From a virus, in IMG/VR virus record IMGVR_UViG_3300034073_001423, positions 1 through 40,934 of that record: a stretch of DNA of 40,934 nt; one strand, written 5' to 3'. Below the pieces are notes generated by a model. The model worked only from the letters and a program-made list of their open reading frames with translations. It ran no database searches and had not been told where the DNA came from. The position numbers and the translations under genes were made by a program. Positions 17,801 to 24,708 of this stretch are shown here, piece after piece; positions within the stretch are counted from its first letter, which is position 1; each line of letters begins with the position of its first letter.

Positions 17801-18776
17801 TATAGATCAGCACGCTAATGTGCAAACATCTATCAATGACTCTAATGCAATTATTGATGCAGACTACAACGTCCAGTTACAGGCAAATCGTGTTGTTATT
17901 AAGATTGCTGGTCTTTCCTCTAATTTAGTTGGAGTTCAGCCTTTGTGGAGAGCAGATGATCCGACAACACTTGCGGTTGTGAATCTTGAGTCTTCTATTA
18001 GTAATTCAGATGTCAGCATGTATGTTTCAACAACTCAAGATCCGCCATTCTTTGACGCTGGCTATGTTGTTATTGACAGTGAAATTATAAAATATTCAAA
18101 GAAGACGCCGAATCAACTTCTTAATCTTGAGAGAGGAATGTTTGGCACCACACCGGCATCACACTCTTCAGGAGCAACGGTTCGAGAGGCTAGATATTGG
18201 GATATCACATATGATAAGGCACCTGCCTTCCAAGTTAAGAACCCTTTCATTACCGGGATATCTTTCGAAGAACCGGACCAAATAGATATTTTGAAGTGGA
18301 ACCCAGGAAACTATGGTGCTGAATTGATCATTGCTGCAAGCGCAAATGTTGATAAAGGAACATTTGTTTTTGCTGAGGGAACGAATCCATTAACTGAAAA
18401 AGTTGCTTTTACTTCTATTGCAGGCATTCCTGTTGTTTTAAATGAGCAGTCAAGTCAAATAAAAGAGCAAGTAGCAAACTTAGAAGATAATATTAGACTT
18501 TATGGACTAAAAGAGGTTGTAATTGAGAATCCATTTATTACAAACTTTAATCATGGCCAAAAACTTGCTGATTTCATAATCAGCAAATTAAGCGATCCTG
18601 TTCCGATCTTGACGGTTTCTACGATTCCAACTCCAAAAGTTCAGGTTGGGGACAAGATAAGGATATCCAACATGGATGCTTTTGATATAATTAACGGGGA
18701 TTACTGGGTTGTAGCAAGAGACTTTTCATACTCATCTTCACCCACCCAGTCTCTTACCTTAAGGAAGGTTAATTAA
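14877..18776 (+). CDS. Large tail-tip protein with PA14-like and LamG/concanavalin-like domains
   Basis: This is a 1,299-residue protein with a TTG start directly after the previous stop. It contains a PA14-like domain (about residues 555-670: GTYYNGVIDGFYIPIESG, then GGIRVYVDDNLVLNEW) and a LamG-like domain (about 745-920: GEWAFELFIKP, SWSHVVATFDGQDLSYFVNGE, DQFIIYNRNLS). Both folds commonly bind carbohydrates. It also carries two copies of a 'transition' module of the pattern VI/IDSEII-YSK-L-RG--GT--SH--GA-V (near residues 322-395 and 1040-1105). The C-terminal part resembles tail hub proteins. Likely role: baseplate or tip protein that contacts host glycans. Confidence 0.7.
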   Translation: MITKDIYGKTLSNTFNSKIVAPAQFLKPKVLIDWLDSRHLSNVSVTTNDSHASSAEGSIGYFFAPKQTVNGIERQSYTWGVAGAKDINGKTIRADGNWYAMPSNNDENYEYGWWSGSISQNTPHPTYGDYQFTTPPSVTIQFDARKCNLIRVVTSEFYGQIGTYEIRVLSSDPGMPNPLYAEVSSIADGSYFRDHFLPDTLGHDTIYSVQVIVYTTKNPQDYARLQEVNILYQEDISDYVVDMSTNKTRDLHETSLPIAGSSSGSVNITLDNTEKKFNILGSSSEYGQYMKKDLKLYVSTGWQISKSNDQYITGHLRNSISSSDTTISLTNTDGFPSGGSGDEFVITVDPNSRYKEHILVSSKANTYDLNVLQRGYANTIARSHNTNVEVQFDTFEYPEYLEAYVDEWQSTSSAMTVTLSAMDWTKFMSERIVSKGFFLEKATVSDATENLLMLSNFPKANIDSLNLFKTTAVKNGGVVHFDFNESTRDRAGNEITVSNGLRARFFAMPLNALDKVKDITADALDRQLTELEKALGQSSFVSPSFVANTLDINLDNTYALDLYDFTFTDTASDSIGTYYNGVIDGFYIPIESGLIRLSFGITHGGIRVYVDDNLVLNEWRNHVTNPNTPITLQTDYMDMTAGRPYKLRIEIFYTTSFVVGENLTLYMEYQKQGGSLSDVLSEDCKTICVLDKIGSRDASYEELTSGSPTPDRNRQSNSALYLGGGDIGLEGGLVSSTENNSILLGSGKYIRLPYDLSWDLQSSSSNNYTGEWAFELFIKPVSAFSGDGEYLSTWSNSSPSSGFEFFNTSSGNGFKIVTSSGVETVSSNTALSTSSWSHVVATFDGQDLSYFVNGELKQTRTLSGSVSSWSNLDLTFGGRGSGFVALTGESVPSTIRDIYFDQFIIYNRNLSSKNVADRYTETQMQPLTVYPFLYGNEMSVREIIDQITLADLGRFYIDETNKARYEHYFRFYEPTIDQHANVQTSINDSNAIIDADYNVQLQANRVVIKIAGLSSNLVGVQPLWRADDPTTLAVVNLESSISNSDVSMYVSTTQDPPFFDAGYVVIDSEIIKYSKKTPNQLLNLERGMFGTTPASHSSGATVREARYWDITYDKAPAFQVKNPFITGISFEEPDQIDILKWNPGNYGAELIIAASANVDKGTFVFAEGTNPLTEKVAFTSIAGIPVVLNEQSSQIKEQVANLEDNIRLYGLKEVVIENPFITNFNHGQKLADFIISKLSDPVPILTVSTIPTPKVQVGDKIRISNMDAFDIINGDYWVVARDFSYSSSPTQSLTLRKVN

Positions 18777-20725
18777 TGCCAAGAAGATCTAGTTCAAGCG
18801 TTTCTGTGACATCTGGAACCTCTGAAAGCAATATTGTATTCTTTGCTGCTGGTGGTCATAATCATGATGGATCGAATTCCTCTTTGATTGATGCTTCTAA
18901 GTATTCTATTTTTGATTTTGATCAAGGGTTCCTTAGAACAAACACAGAGAGATCGGCTAGGCAAGATAGAAACAGAATCCTCTTTGAAGACACTGTACGA
19001 GAAATATTCAGAACTGCCGGTGTTGAGCTTGGTGACAATGTTATTAGTGCTCAAAATATTATTGCCGGAACAATTACGGCTAATGAGTTAGCAGCAAACA
19101 CAATTGTTGCAAATAACATTGCTGCTAACACAATTACTTCAAATGAGCTGGCTTTAAATACTATTACAGCGGCTAATTTAAGCAATACTATTACTTTGAC
19201 TTCGCAACTTGTCCAGAGCGGCAACTATATTGCTGGCACTTCAGGTTGGGCTATATATTCCAACGGGTACTCAGAGTTTGGTAACGGTAATTTCAGAGGG
19301 AATATTACTGCTTCTGGTGGTACTTTTACAGGAAAAATGACTGCCGGTTTAACTGAAATTGGTAATAATATTCGTGATGCTGCTAATTATGCTGGTATTG
19401 CCTTAAGAAATGACTCTTGGGAGAATGCTTGGGTTAAAAGAAGTGATAATTCTGTTTACTTTAGGGCTGGTTCTGCAACGAAATATATTCAAGTTGATAC
19501 AACTGGTACAACAACAATTCAGTTTCCAAACTTTTCTGTAGATAACAGCGGAAATATGATTGCTAGTAATGTTGATATTAGCGGAAAAATTACGGCTAGC
19601 AGTGGAGCAATCGGCGGTTGGACTATTGGCTCAACAACTATATCTGGCGGCTCAACAACACTAAGAAGTAATGGGCAATTAATTGTTGGTAATACAACAA
19701 TTTATGCTAATGGTAGAATACTTAATAGTAACTTTAACGTTTCTGCTTCTGGTGCTCTTACTGCAACAAGCGCAACAATTACCGGCACGATTAACGCTAC
19801 AGGTGGTAGTTTTTCTGGAGATATATCTGCCAATGGAACAATTACTGGTGGAGAATTTGCCAGTGGAACCTTCTCTCTTTCGAAAGGAAGTAGCACAAGG
19901 ATAAGATTTGGTACAAGCTCGGGTTCTGGTATAGACCTTGATGGCGGCACTTATGGGAATATTTATATAGGCATAGCAATAGTAAATCAAGAAGGTAATC
20001 GTTATAATGTACCACATAGCACAGTTTATCCCAATGCTTCTCATAGATTCGTTGGAAGAATGAATGTTACAAATAATTTTAATTACTCAGAAAGTTGGGA
20101 TAGGCAACATATAGTTGCTCAAAGCACAGGTAATGCCGGTATAGCAATTAGAGCCGGAAATGATGCTGGTACGGTGCAAATAAGAGTTGGTGTTGGCAAC
20201 ACAACAGCCTATTTTAGGAATCATAACGACGGTGGGTGGGCTAATATTGAAGCAGGTTCTGTTATTAAAACCGGTGGTACGTTTAAAATTGATCACCCAC
20301 TTGAAAGTAAAAAAAATGATTACTGGCTGTATCACTCATTCATCGAGGGGCCGTATGCAGATTTAATATATAGAGGTAAAATTTCATTAATAAATGGATA
20401 TGCTGAAGTCAATATTGACAAACATTCGGGAATGACAGATGGTACATTTGAAAAACTTGTAACAAATGTTTCTTGTTTAACATCAAATGAAACTGGATGG
20501 TCTAATGTTAAAGGTTTAGTACATAGTAATATTTTAAAAATATACTGTGAAGATGCCAGCTCATCTGATACTATTTCTTGGATTGTTATTGGAGAAAGAT
20601 GCGATGAGTCAATGATAAATGCCCATTGGACTGATGAGAATGGTCGAGTTATACAAGAGCAGTTAAAAAATCAGATTGGTATTAGTTCTGAGGGCGGGGA
20701 TAATGAATCTTCCTCTGAACCATAA
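18776..20725 (+). CDS. Long tail fibre protein with repeat shaft and C-terminal tip domain
   Basis: This is a 649-residue protein with a TAATG overlap. After an N-terminal HNHDG segment comes a helical heptad-like stretch with repeats NELAANTIVANNIAANTITS. It is followed by a Gly/Ser/Thr-rich triple-beta shaft (GGTFTGK, GGSFSGDISANGTITGGEF). The C-terminal ~130 residues begin HPLESKKNDYWLYHSFIEGPYADLIYRGK and run to SWIVIGERCDE. This matches a tip domain of the general form 'HPL...YL-HSFVE-P---N-YRG', found in many phage fibres and bacterial secreted proteins. Likely a trimeric host-recognition fibre. Confidence 0.75.
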   Translation: MPRRSSSSVSVTSGTSESNIVFFAAGGHNHDGSNSSLIDASKYSIFDFDQGFLRTNTERSARQDRNRILFEDTVREIFRTAGVELGDNVISAQNIIAGTITANELAANTIVANNIAANTITSNELALNTITAANLSNTITLTSQLVQSGNYIAGTSGWAIYSNGYSEFGNGNFRGNITASGGTFTGKMTAGLTEIGNNIRDAANYAGIALRNDSWENAWVKRSDNSVYFRAGSATKYIQVDTTGTTTIQFPNFSVDNSGNMIASNVDISGKITASSGAIGGWTIGSTTISGGSTTLRSNGQLIVGNTTIYANGRILNSNFNVSASGALTATSATITGTINATGGSFSGDISANGTITGGEFASGTFSLSKGSSTRIRFGTSSGSGIDLDGGTYGNIYIGIAIVNQEGNRYNVPHSTVYPNASHRFVGRMNVTNNFNYSESWDRQHIVAQSTGNAGIAIRAGNDAGTVQIRVGVGNTTAYFRNHNDGGWANIEAGSVIKTGGTFKIDHPLESKKNDYWLYHSFIEGPYADLIYRGKISLINGYAEVNIDKHSGMTDGTFEKLVTNVSCLTSNETGWSNVKGLVHSNILKIYCEDASSSDTISWIVIGERCDESMINAHWTDENGRVIQEQLKNQIGISSEGGDNESSSEP

Positions 20726-20731
20726 ATAGTG

Positions 20732-20737
20732 TATACT
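20732..20737 (+). promoter_or_regulatory. Putative -10 box TATACT
   Basis: TATACT lies inside GTGTATACT, a 9-mer that recurs before the metallophosphoesterase gene at 21861-21869. The predicted start is within a few bases of the ATG at 20748, giving a nearly leaderless message. Confidence 0.35.
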
Positions 20738-20747
20738 ATTAGGTAGT

Positions 20748-21395
20748 ATGGCATACGAAAATTATAACTTTGTATCTTGGACAACTGGGACACCTATAAC
20801 CGGCGAGCGGTTGGGTCAAATGTCAACCAATATTGAACAGGTTAAGGATGCAACAGATGATAAACCGCAGGGTATTTTAAGATTTAAACAGTCTTCTGTA
20901 ACATCAACTACATATTCAGATTTCACAGAACATGAACTTATTGCTCTGGAGGATGAAGGTGGGGCGGATAACCGTGTTAGTGTAAATGGAAACAGATATT
21001 ATAAACTTGTTGTAAACTTTCCAGGTTTTAGGATTAAAGGTAGAGGTACAGAGAATTCGACGTACAGAGTAAACGTCTATCAGGGTGATTTTGGTGGAGC
21101 AAACACTCTTGTTACACGATGGGCCTTCACACCACACTTGTTTGCATTTTACAATACTGCTGCTGAAGCAAATACAACAACCGTATCTGTAAAATCAACC
21201 GGTCAAGACACAATTATCGGTAGCGGTACTCACTCATACGTTTTATCCTCTAACTCTTCAGGACTTGTTAATGAAAGTTTCTTTGTAACTGTAGATAGAA
21301 CATCTACTGCTAATACTACTAACGCTCCAAGTTATGATATTCCTGCATCTATAAGTTCAATTCAGTTTTACGTAGAGGATGCCGGCGGGGTCTGA
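20748..21395 (+). CDS. Minor tail / fibre-associated protein
   Basis: This is a 215-residue protein rich in Thr, Ser, Asn and aromatic residues. The N-terminal pattern SWTTGTPITGERLGQMSTNIEQV is common at the start of actinophage minor tail proteins that follow the fibre, where it probably forms the attachment helix. The rest is a predicted beta sandwich. Only a weak ribosome-binding site is present, and a TATACT box lies just upstream. Likely receptor-binding or fibre-tip partner. Confidence 0.5.
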   Translation: MAYENYNFVSWTTGTPITGERLGQMSTNIEQVKDATDDKPQGILRFKQSSVTSTTYSDFTEHELIALEDEGGADNRVSVNGNRYYKLVVNFPGFRIKGRGTENSTYRVNVYQGDFGGANTLVTRWAFTPHLFAFYNTAAEANTTTVSVKSTGQDTIIGSGTHSYVLSSNSSGLVNESFFVTVDRTSTANTTNAPSYDIPASISSIQFYVEDAGGV

Positions 21396-21832
21396 TGGCT
21401 AAGAAGTCTGGTTTGGCTTCTCAAAGGAAAGACGTTGAATGGAAAACTGGTAACCCCAGCGGCAAAGACAGTTTGAACTATCAAGGTGGTAAATATATTG
21501 ACGATAAAGGTTACGTCAAAATATTAAGACCAGATCATCCCAAAAATATTCGTGGTTACATTTATGAACACCGTGCTGTCATGGAAGCCTATCTTGATAG
21601 AATGCTTGAGCCTTGGGAGACAGTGCATCACATAAATGAAATCAAGATAGATAACAGAGTAGAGAACCTTTTTCTCTGCACTGTTCCAGAGCATAGCGCA
21701 ATTCACCGAGAAGGCAAGCGGCCATCTGAAGCTCATAGGAATAAGATGCGAGAGGTAGCAAAGAACAACAAGCCTCATTTAAAGAAGAAAAATAGGAGCT
21801 TTAGGGCACCGAGAGAAAAATCTTCTTCCTGA
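21395..21832 (+). CDS. HNH homing-type endonuclease
   Basis: This is a 145-residue protein that overlaps the previous stop (TGATG). The HNH core is clear: YIYEHRAVMEAY, then TVHHINEIKIDNRVENLFL (H78-H79, N87) and a downstream histidine pair around H100 and H104. The basic C-terminal tail (KKKNRSFRAPREK) would bind DNA. Free-standing HNH genes of this type are usually selfish homing elements placed between phage genes. Its position at the end of the tail module fits that, although packaging-related HNH proteins also exist. There is no intron evidence around it. Confidence 0.8.
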   Translation: MAKKSGLASQRKDVEWKTGNPSGKDSLNYQGGKYIDDKGYVKILRPDHPKNIRGYIYEHRAVMEAYLDRMLEPWETVHHINEIKIDNRVENLFLCTVPEHSAIHREGKRPSEAHRNKMREVAKNNKPHLKKKNRSFRAPREKSSS

Positions 21833-21842
21833 CCCACACCCC

Positions 21843-21869
21843 CCAGAATTCTGGTACCATGTGTATACT
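21843..21869 (+). promoter_or_regulatory. Palindrome plus TATACT promoter before the metallophosphoesterase gene
   Basis: A perfect 12-bp palindrome CCAGAATTCTGG (21843-21854) precedes GTGTATACT (21861-21869). The palindrome would cover the -25 to -35 region, so it may be an operator. A clear ribosome-binding site AGGAG (21887-21891) follows. Confidence 0.4.
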
Positions 21870-21896
21870 TGCTTTACGTAGTACACAGGAGAAACC

Positions 21897-23066
21897 ATGA
21901 AGATCTGTGGAGCGGACGGGTGTAACATTGAGTTCGAGCCTAACTCGTCTAACCAAAAATACGCACATCCAACATGTAGAAAGTCTATTGATACCTTAGG
22001 CGTCTGCAGTTTTAGAAAAGAGAATGGACTTGTTGAAATGCCAGTAGATATTTTATCCGGAGATTATCCGGAGTCAGATACTGAGTTAAGAATTGCTTAT
22101 GCTAAACTCCTTCAGGAGTATGAAAAGGTTAAGACAAAGAAAGATGATCTTGTAGATGCTGTCTATAGGGCAACCATTGACAGTGCGATTCATCACAAGG
22201 CTCCTAAGACCCCTGCTCCAGAAAAGGACAAGCGTAAAGGTAAGACTGAGGAGGTTGCGGTTGCTGTAATTGCAGACTGGCAGTTAGCCAAAGTAACTCC
22301 TGACTATAATTCTGAGGTCTGTGAGCGCAGAATTGAGCAGTATGCTCAGAAGGTTATTGATTTAACAAATATTCAGAGAGCAGACCACCCTGTTAGAAAA
22401 CTTCATGTATGGGCTTTAGGTGATATTGTTGAAGGTGAACTTATTTTCCCGGGCCAGTCTTTCTTGGTCGATGGCGGTCTTTACCGTCAGGTCACTGTCG
22501 ATGGTCCAAGAATTCTAAAGAACTTCCTTGTGAAGATGCTTGAAAACTTTGATGAAGTTCACTTTACCGGAGTCATTGGTAATCACGGATCTATTGGCGG
22601 TAGGGCCAGACGGGATCATGACCCTGAGACGAATGCTGACAGGATGCTGTATCGTGTAGTACAATGGATGTTTGAGAGGGAAAAACGCATTACTTTTGAT
22701 ATTCCAGATGGCCGGGGCGAAAAGCATTGGTTTGCTGTCCCACAAATCGGGAATTACAAGAGCTTGCTCTGTCATGGTGATCAATTCAATGGTTTATCTT
22801 CTTTCTACTCATTCCAGAAAAAGGTGTATGGTTGGAAAGTCGGTGCTCTTGGAGAAGACTTTGATGATGTTTACATTGGTCACTGGCACACTCCTACTAA
22901 GATGACTTTTAATACTATTCAAGTAAGAGTGTCGGGCAGTCCTGAATCTACAAACACATATGCGATGGAAAGTCTAGCCGCTATCGGTAGACCTTCTCAG
23001 CCTTTGATGTTTGTTCACCCAGATAAGGGTATAGTCACAGCAGAATACAATTGCTGGCTTGACTAA
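21897..23066 (+). CDS. Metallophosphoesterase (calcineurin-like)
   Basis: This 389-residue protein carries the metallophosphoesterase motifs in order: ADWQ (D127), LGDIVEG (D176), GNHGS (N229, H230), CHGDQ (H293) and GHWHTPT (H329, H331). The first motif is D-W-Q instead of the usual D-x-H. A small Cys/His cluster at the N terminus (C4, C9, H24, C27) may bind zinc. An acidic helical linker connects the two. Family members hydrolyse phosphomonoesters or diesters with two metal ions. A nuclease role (Mre11/SbcD-like) is possible but not shown. It is common in actinophages between structural and replication genes. Confidence 0.85.
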   Translation: MKICGADGCNIEFEPNSSNQKYAHPTCRKSIDTLGVCSFRKENGLVEMPVDILSGDYPESDTELRIAYAKLLQEYEKVKTKKDDLVDAVYRATIDSAIHHKAPKTPAPEKDKRKGKTEEVAVAVIADWQLAKVTPDYNSEVCERRIEQYAQKVIDLTNIQRADHPVRKLHVWALGDIVEGELIFPGQSFLVDGGLYRQVTVDGPRILKNFLVKMLENFDEVHFTGVIGNHGSIGGRARRDHDPETNADRMLYRVVQWMFEREKRITFDIPDGRGEKHWFAVPQIGNYKSLLCHGDQFNGLSSFYSFQKKVYGWKVGALGEDFDDVYIGHWHTPTKMTFNTIQVRVSGSPESTNTYAMESLAAIGRPSQPLMFVHPDKGIVTAEYNCWLD

Positions 23067-23080
23067 TGGAGGAAATCTAA

Positions 23081-23278
23081 ATGATTAAATTGTCAGAAGC
23101 AAACAAAAGAATGATTGCATCGTACGCACGTAGCGTGCTTGGTGCTGCCGTAGCGACTTATGCTGCTACTAATGATTGGAAGATGGCTTTAAATGCCTTG
23201 TGGGCAGCAATTATTCCGGTTGCTATGAGATATCTCAACCCGGGCGATACCGCCTATGGTAAGAACTCTCAGGTGTGA
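23081..23278 (+). CDS. Small membrane protein, holin candidate
   Basis: This is a 65-residue protein with ribosome-binding site GGAGG at 23069-23073. One or two hydrophobic stretches are visible (ARSVLGAAVATYAA and ALWAAIIPVAMRYL), with a positively charged N terminus and a polar tail (NPGDTAYGKNSQV). This size and layout fit small phage holins, and the pattern SVLGAA...ALWAA--PV--RY-NP is frequent in environmental phages. It is far from the endolysin (905-1936), so the call depends on topology alone. Confidence 0.55.
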   Translation: MIKLSEANKRMIASYARSVLGAAVATYAATNDWKMALNALWAAIIPVAMRYLNPGDTAYGKNSQV

Positions 23279-23321
23279 TCAACTAATTTCTTGGGTACGA
23301 AGCCCCTCTGCACAGAAAGCG

Positions 23322-23330
23322 TGATAAAAT
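23322..23330 (+). promoter_or_regulatory. Putative extended -10 promoter giving a leaderless message
   Basis: TGATAAAAT is an extended -10 box. Six bases separate it from the ATG at 23337, so transcription would begin at the start codon. No ribosome-binding site is present. Confidence 0.55.
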
Positions 23331-23336
23331 ATTCAT

Positions 23337-23534
23337 ATGGAAATTAAGAATAAGATTCCATTGAAGTGCGCTAAGTGTGGAGGGGCTAAGTACATTGACG
23401 AACCGTATCTGATCTATGATACTTGGTTTGTAGATGTTGTTTGTATTATCTGTTCGCACTCTAAAGATATAGAGGTTGATAGGCTTAATCAACTTCTGGC
23501 TAAGTTGGAAGGATCGATGAAGAATGCTGAGTGA
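23337..23534 (+). CDS. Small zinc-ribbon protein
   Basis: This is a 65-residue protein with two CxxC pairs (C11/C14 and C36/C39), spaced as in a zinc ribbon, followed by an acidic helix. It would be translated from a leaderless message: there is no ribosome-binding site and an extended -10 box ends six bases before ATG. It overlaps the next gene by 11 bases. Likely a small regulatory or nucleic-acid-binding protein; no named family is recognised. Confidence 0.65.
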   Translation: MEIKNKIPLKCAKCGGAKYIDEPYLIYDTWFVDVVCIICSHSKDIEVDRLNQLLAKLEGSMKNAE

Positions 23535-23994
23535 CAAGATTATTACAAACAAAATTTATTTATATGGAGGCATTCTTCATAAAGTTAAGAAGATTCAAAA
23601 GACCAAAAACAAAGTGCTTCTTCAAAGCATGATGGATATGTCTGATGTTGTACTCCCATTGTCGGGTTCGGAAATTCTGCTTTCCAGAGTTTATACAATT
23701 GGTGAAGTTGCTAAGATTGTTGAGCGCAGACCTGATACCATCAGGAAATATGAGAGAAGCGGATTGATCCCTAAGCCATCTGTCGCTGGCGTTTCTTATC
23801 CATCCTACAAGAATTGGAGATTTTATAAGTTTGATGATGTTCATGAGATATTATCTTTCTTCTCTAAAAGGACTCCGGGTAGACCAATGAAGCAGGCTTC
23901 TCCCGAAGTCGTTGTTGAGAATAACATAAAGTTTTTAAATCAAAAAGTTAAACTAGTAAATAGGAGTGTTTTAAATGCAAGAGCAGGAAGTTGA
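23524..23994 (+). CDS. MerR-like helix-turn-helix DNA-binding protein
   Basis: This is a 156-residue protein. Residues about 56-110 form a winged helix of MerR type: VYTIGEVAKIVERRPDTIRKYERSG with a following LIPKPS...RFYKFDDVHEI. This is the usual recognition helix, turn, and 'wing' aromatic pattern. The N-terminal ~50 residues are beta-rich. There is no obvious effector domain or long dimerisation helix as in full MerR regulators. The likely role is phage transcription control or excision-like DNA bending. It lies among other small regulators. Confidence 0.75.
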   Translation: MLSDKIITNKIYLYGGILHKVKKIQKTKNKVLLQSMMDMSDVVLPLSGSEILLSRVYTIGEVAKIVERRPDTIRKYERSGLIPKPSVAGVSYPSYKNWRFYKFDDVHEILSFFSKRTPGRPMKQASPEVVVENNIKFLNQKVKLVNRSVLNARAGS

Positions 23995-24178
23995 AATCTG
24001 GGCGTCGATTGGTATTACTAAGAATCTTGGTAATTACGAATCTCTAAGGCTAGATGCTGGCGCTAGAGTTAAGGCCTCGTCAGAGAGTGACGAGAAGGCT
24101 TGGGAGAATCTGTGGAAGGCTGTTGATGAACAGATCGAAGCCAAGCTTCGGGAGTTAGACAGCGGGAATGAGGGCTGA
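23975..24178 (+). CDS. Conserved small phage protein of unknown function
   Basis: This is a 67-residue acidic protein with ribosome-binding site AGGAG at 23962-23966. The pattern SIGITKNLGNYESLRLDAGA followed by an amphipathic helix (EKAWENLWKAVDEQIEAKLREL) is one I have seen in many phages, usually near replication or regulatory genes, but no function is known to me. It overlaps the MerR-like gene upstream and the WhiB gene downstream, so coexpression is likely. Confidence 0.65.
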   Translation: MQEQEVEIWASIGITKNLGNYESLRLDAGARVKASSESDEKAWENLWKAVDEQIEAKLRELDSGNEG

Positions 24179-24464
24179 TTGGACAAGCGTTGCTCTTTGC
24201 AAAAAGGATTCTAAATCTTACTCTTGGCTATCATCAAACATTGATGACATAAATTACGCTAAAGACGTTTGTAGAAGATGCTCTGTTCGTCCAGAATGTT
24301 TGTATTCAGCAGTCTACGAAAAAGATCAGTTTATTGGAGTGAATGCCGGAATGTCAGAAATAGAATATCTGATAAGAACTTGGCAGGAGGTTGATCAAGA
24401 AGATGAAAGTAACTGGACAAAGCCTGATAGACTTATTCAAGTCTTATTCAGAGAAATCGCATAA
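24168..24464 (+). CDS. WhiB-family iron-sulfur transcription factor
   Basis: This is a 98-residue protein with the four cysteines of the WhiB [4Fe-4S] site: C11, C35, C38 and C44, in the pattern ALCKKD...DVCRRCSVRPECL. A G-rich turn (FIGVNAGMS) replaces the canonical GVWGG. WhiB proteins are confined to Actinobacteria and their phages, so this is the main evidence for the host. In mycobacteriophages such proteins modulate host sigma-factor activity and superinfection. The C-terminal extension (about 35 residues) has no AT-hook-like basic patch. Confidence 0.85.
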   Translation: MRADWTSVALCKKDSKSYSWLSSNIDDINYAKDVCRRCSVRPECLYSAVYEKDQFIGVNAGMSEIEYLIRTWQEVDQEDESNWTKPDRLIQVLFREIA

Positions 24465-24708
24465 ACTTTTTATTCCAGATTCGCCTCGTCAGGAGCAAGT
24501 TGCTGATAGTCTTGCTCAGCATTACGACGGAGAACTGCTTGAAAAAGCGGTAAGGTGGTATATTGATAACAGGCCGGGTCCGTTTCTAGTTTTTGACTTT
24601 GCTGTTGAGTCTAGGGATCTTGTTGAGAAAGTAAAATACGAGAACGAGGCTAAGGCTCGTTTTCAAGATATCGTAGCCGAAACACGTAAGAGAATGGAAA
24701 ACTCTTGA
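24403..24708 (+). CDS. Small protein upstream of the helicase (possible helicase partner)
   Basis: This is a 101-residue helical protein. ATG 24403 is used because AGGAGG (24385-24390) lies upstream; a TTG at 24391 is an alternative. It contains SPRQEQVADSLAQHYDGELLEKAVRWYIDNRPGPFLVFDFAVESRDL and a charged C-terminal helix. It overlaps WhiB upstream and the helicase gene downstream (TTGA). A role as helicase loader or as a replisome accessory protein is suggested only by this position and by the helical fold. Confidence 0.55.
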   Translation: MKVTGQSLIDLFKSYSEKSHKLFIPDSPRQEQVADSLAQHYDGELLEKAVRWYIDNRPGPFLVFDFAVESRDLVEKVKYENEAKARFQDIVAETRKRMENS

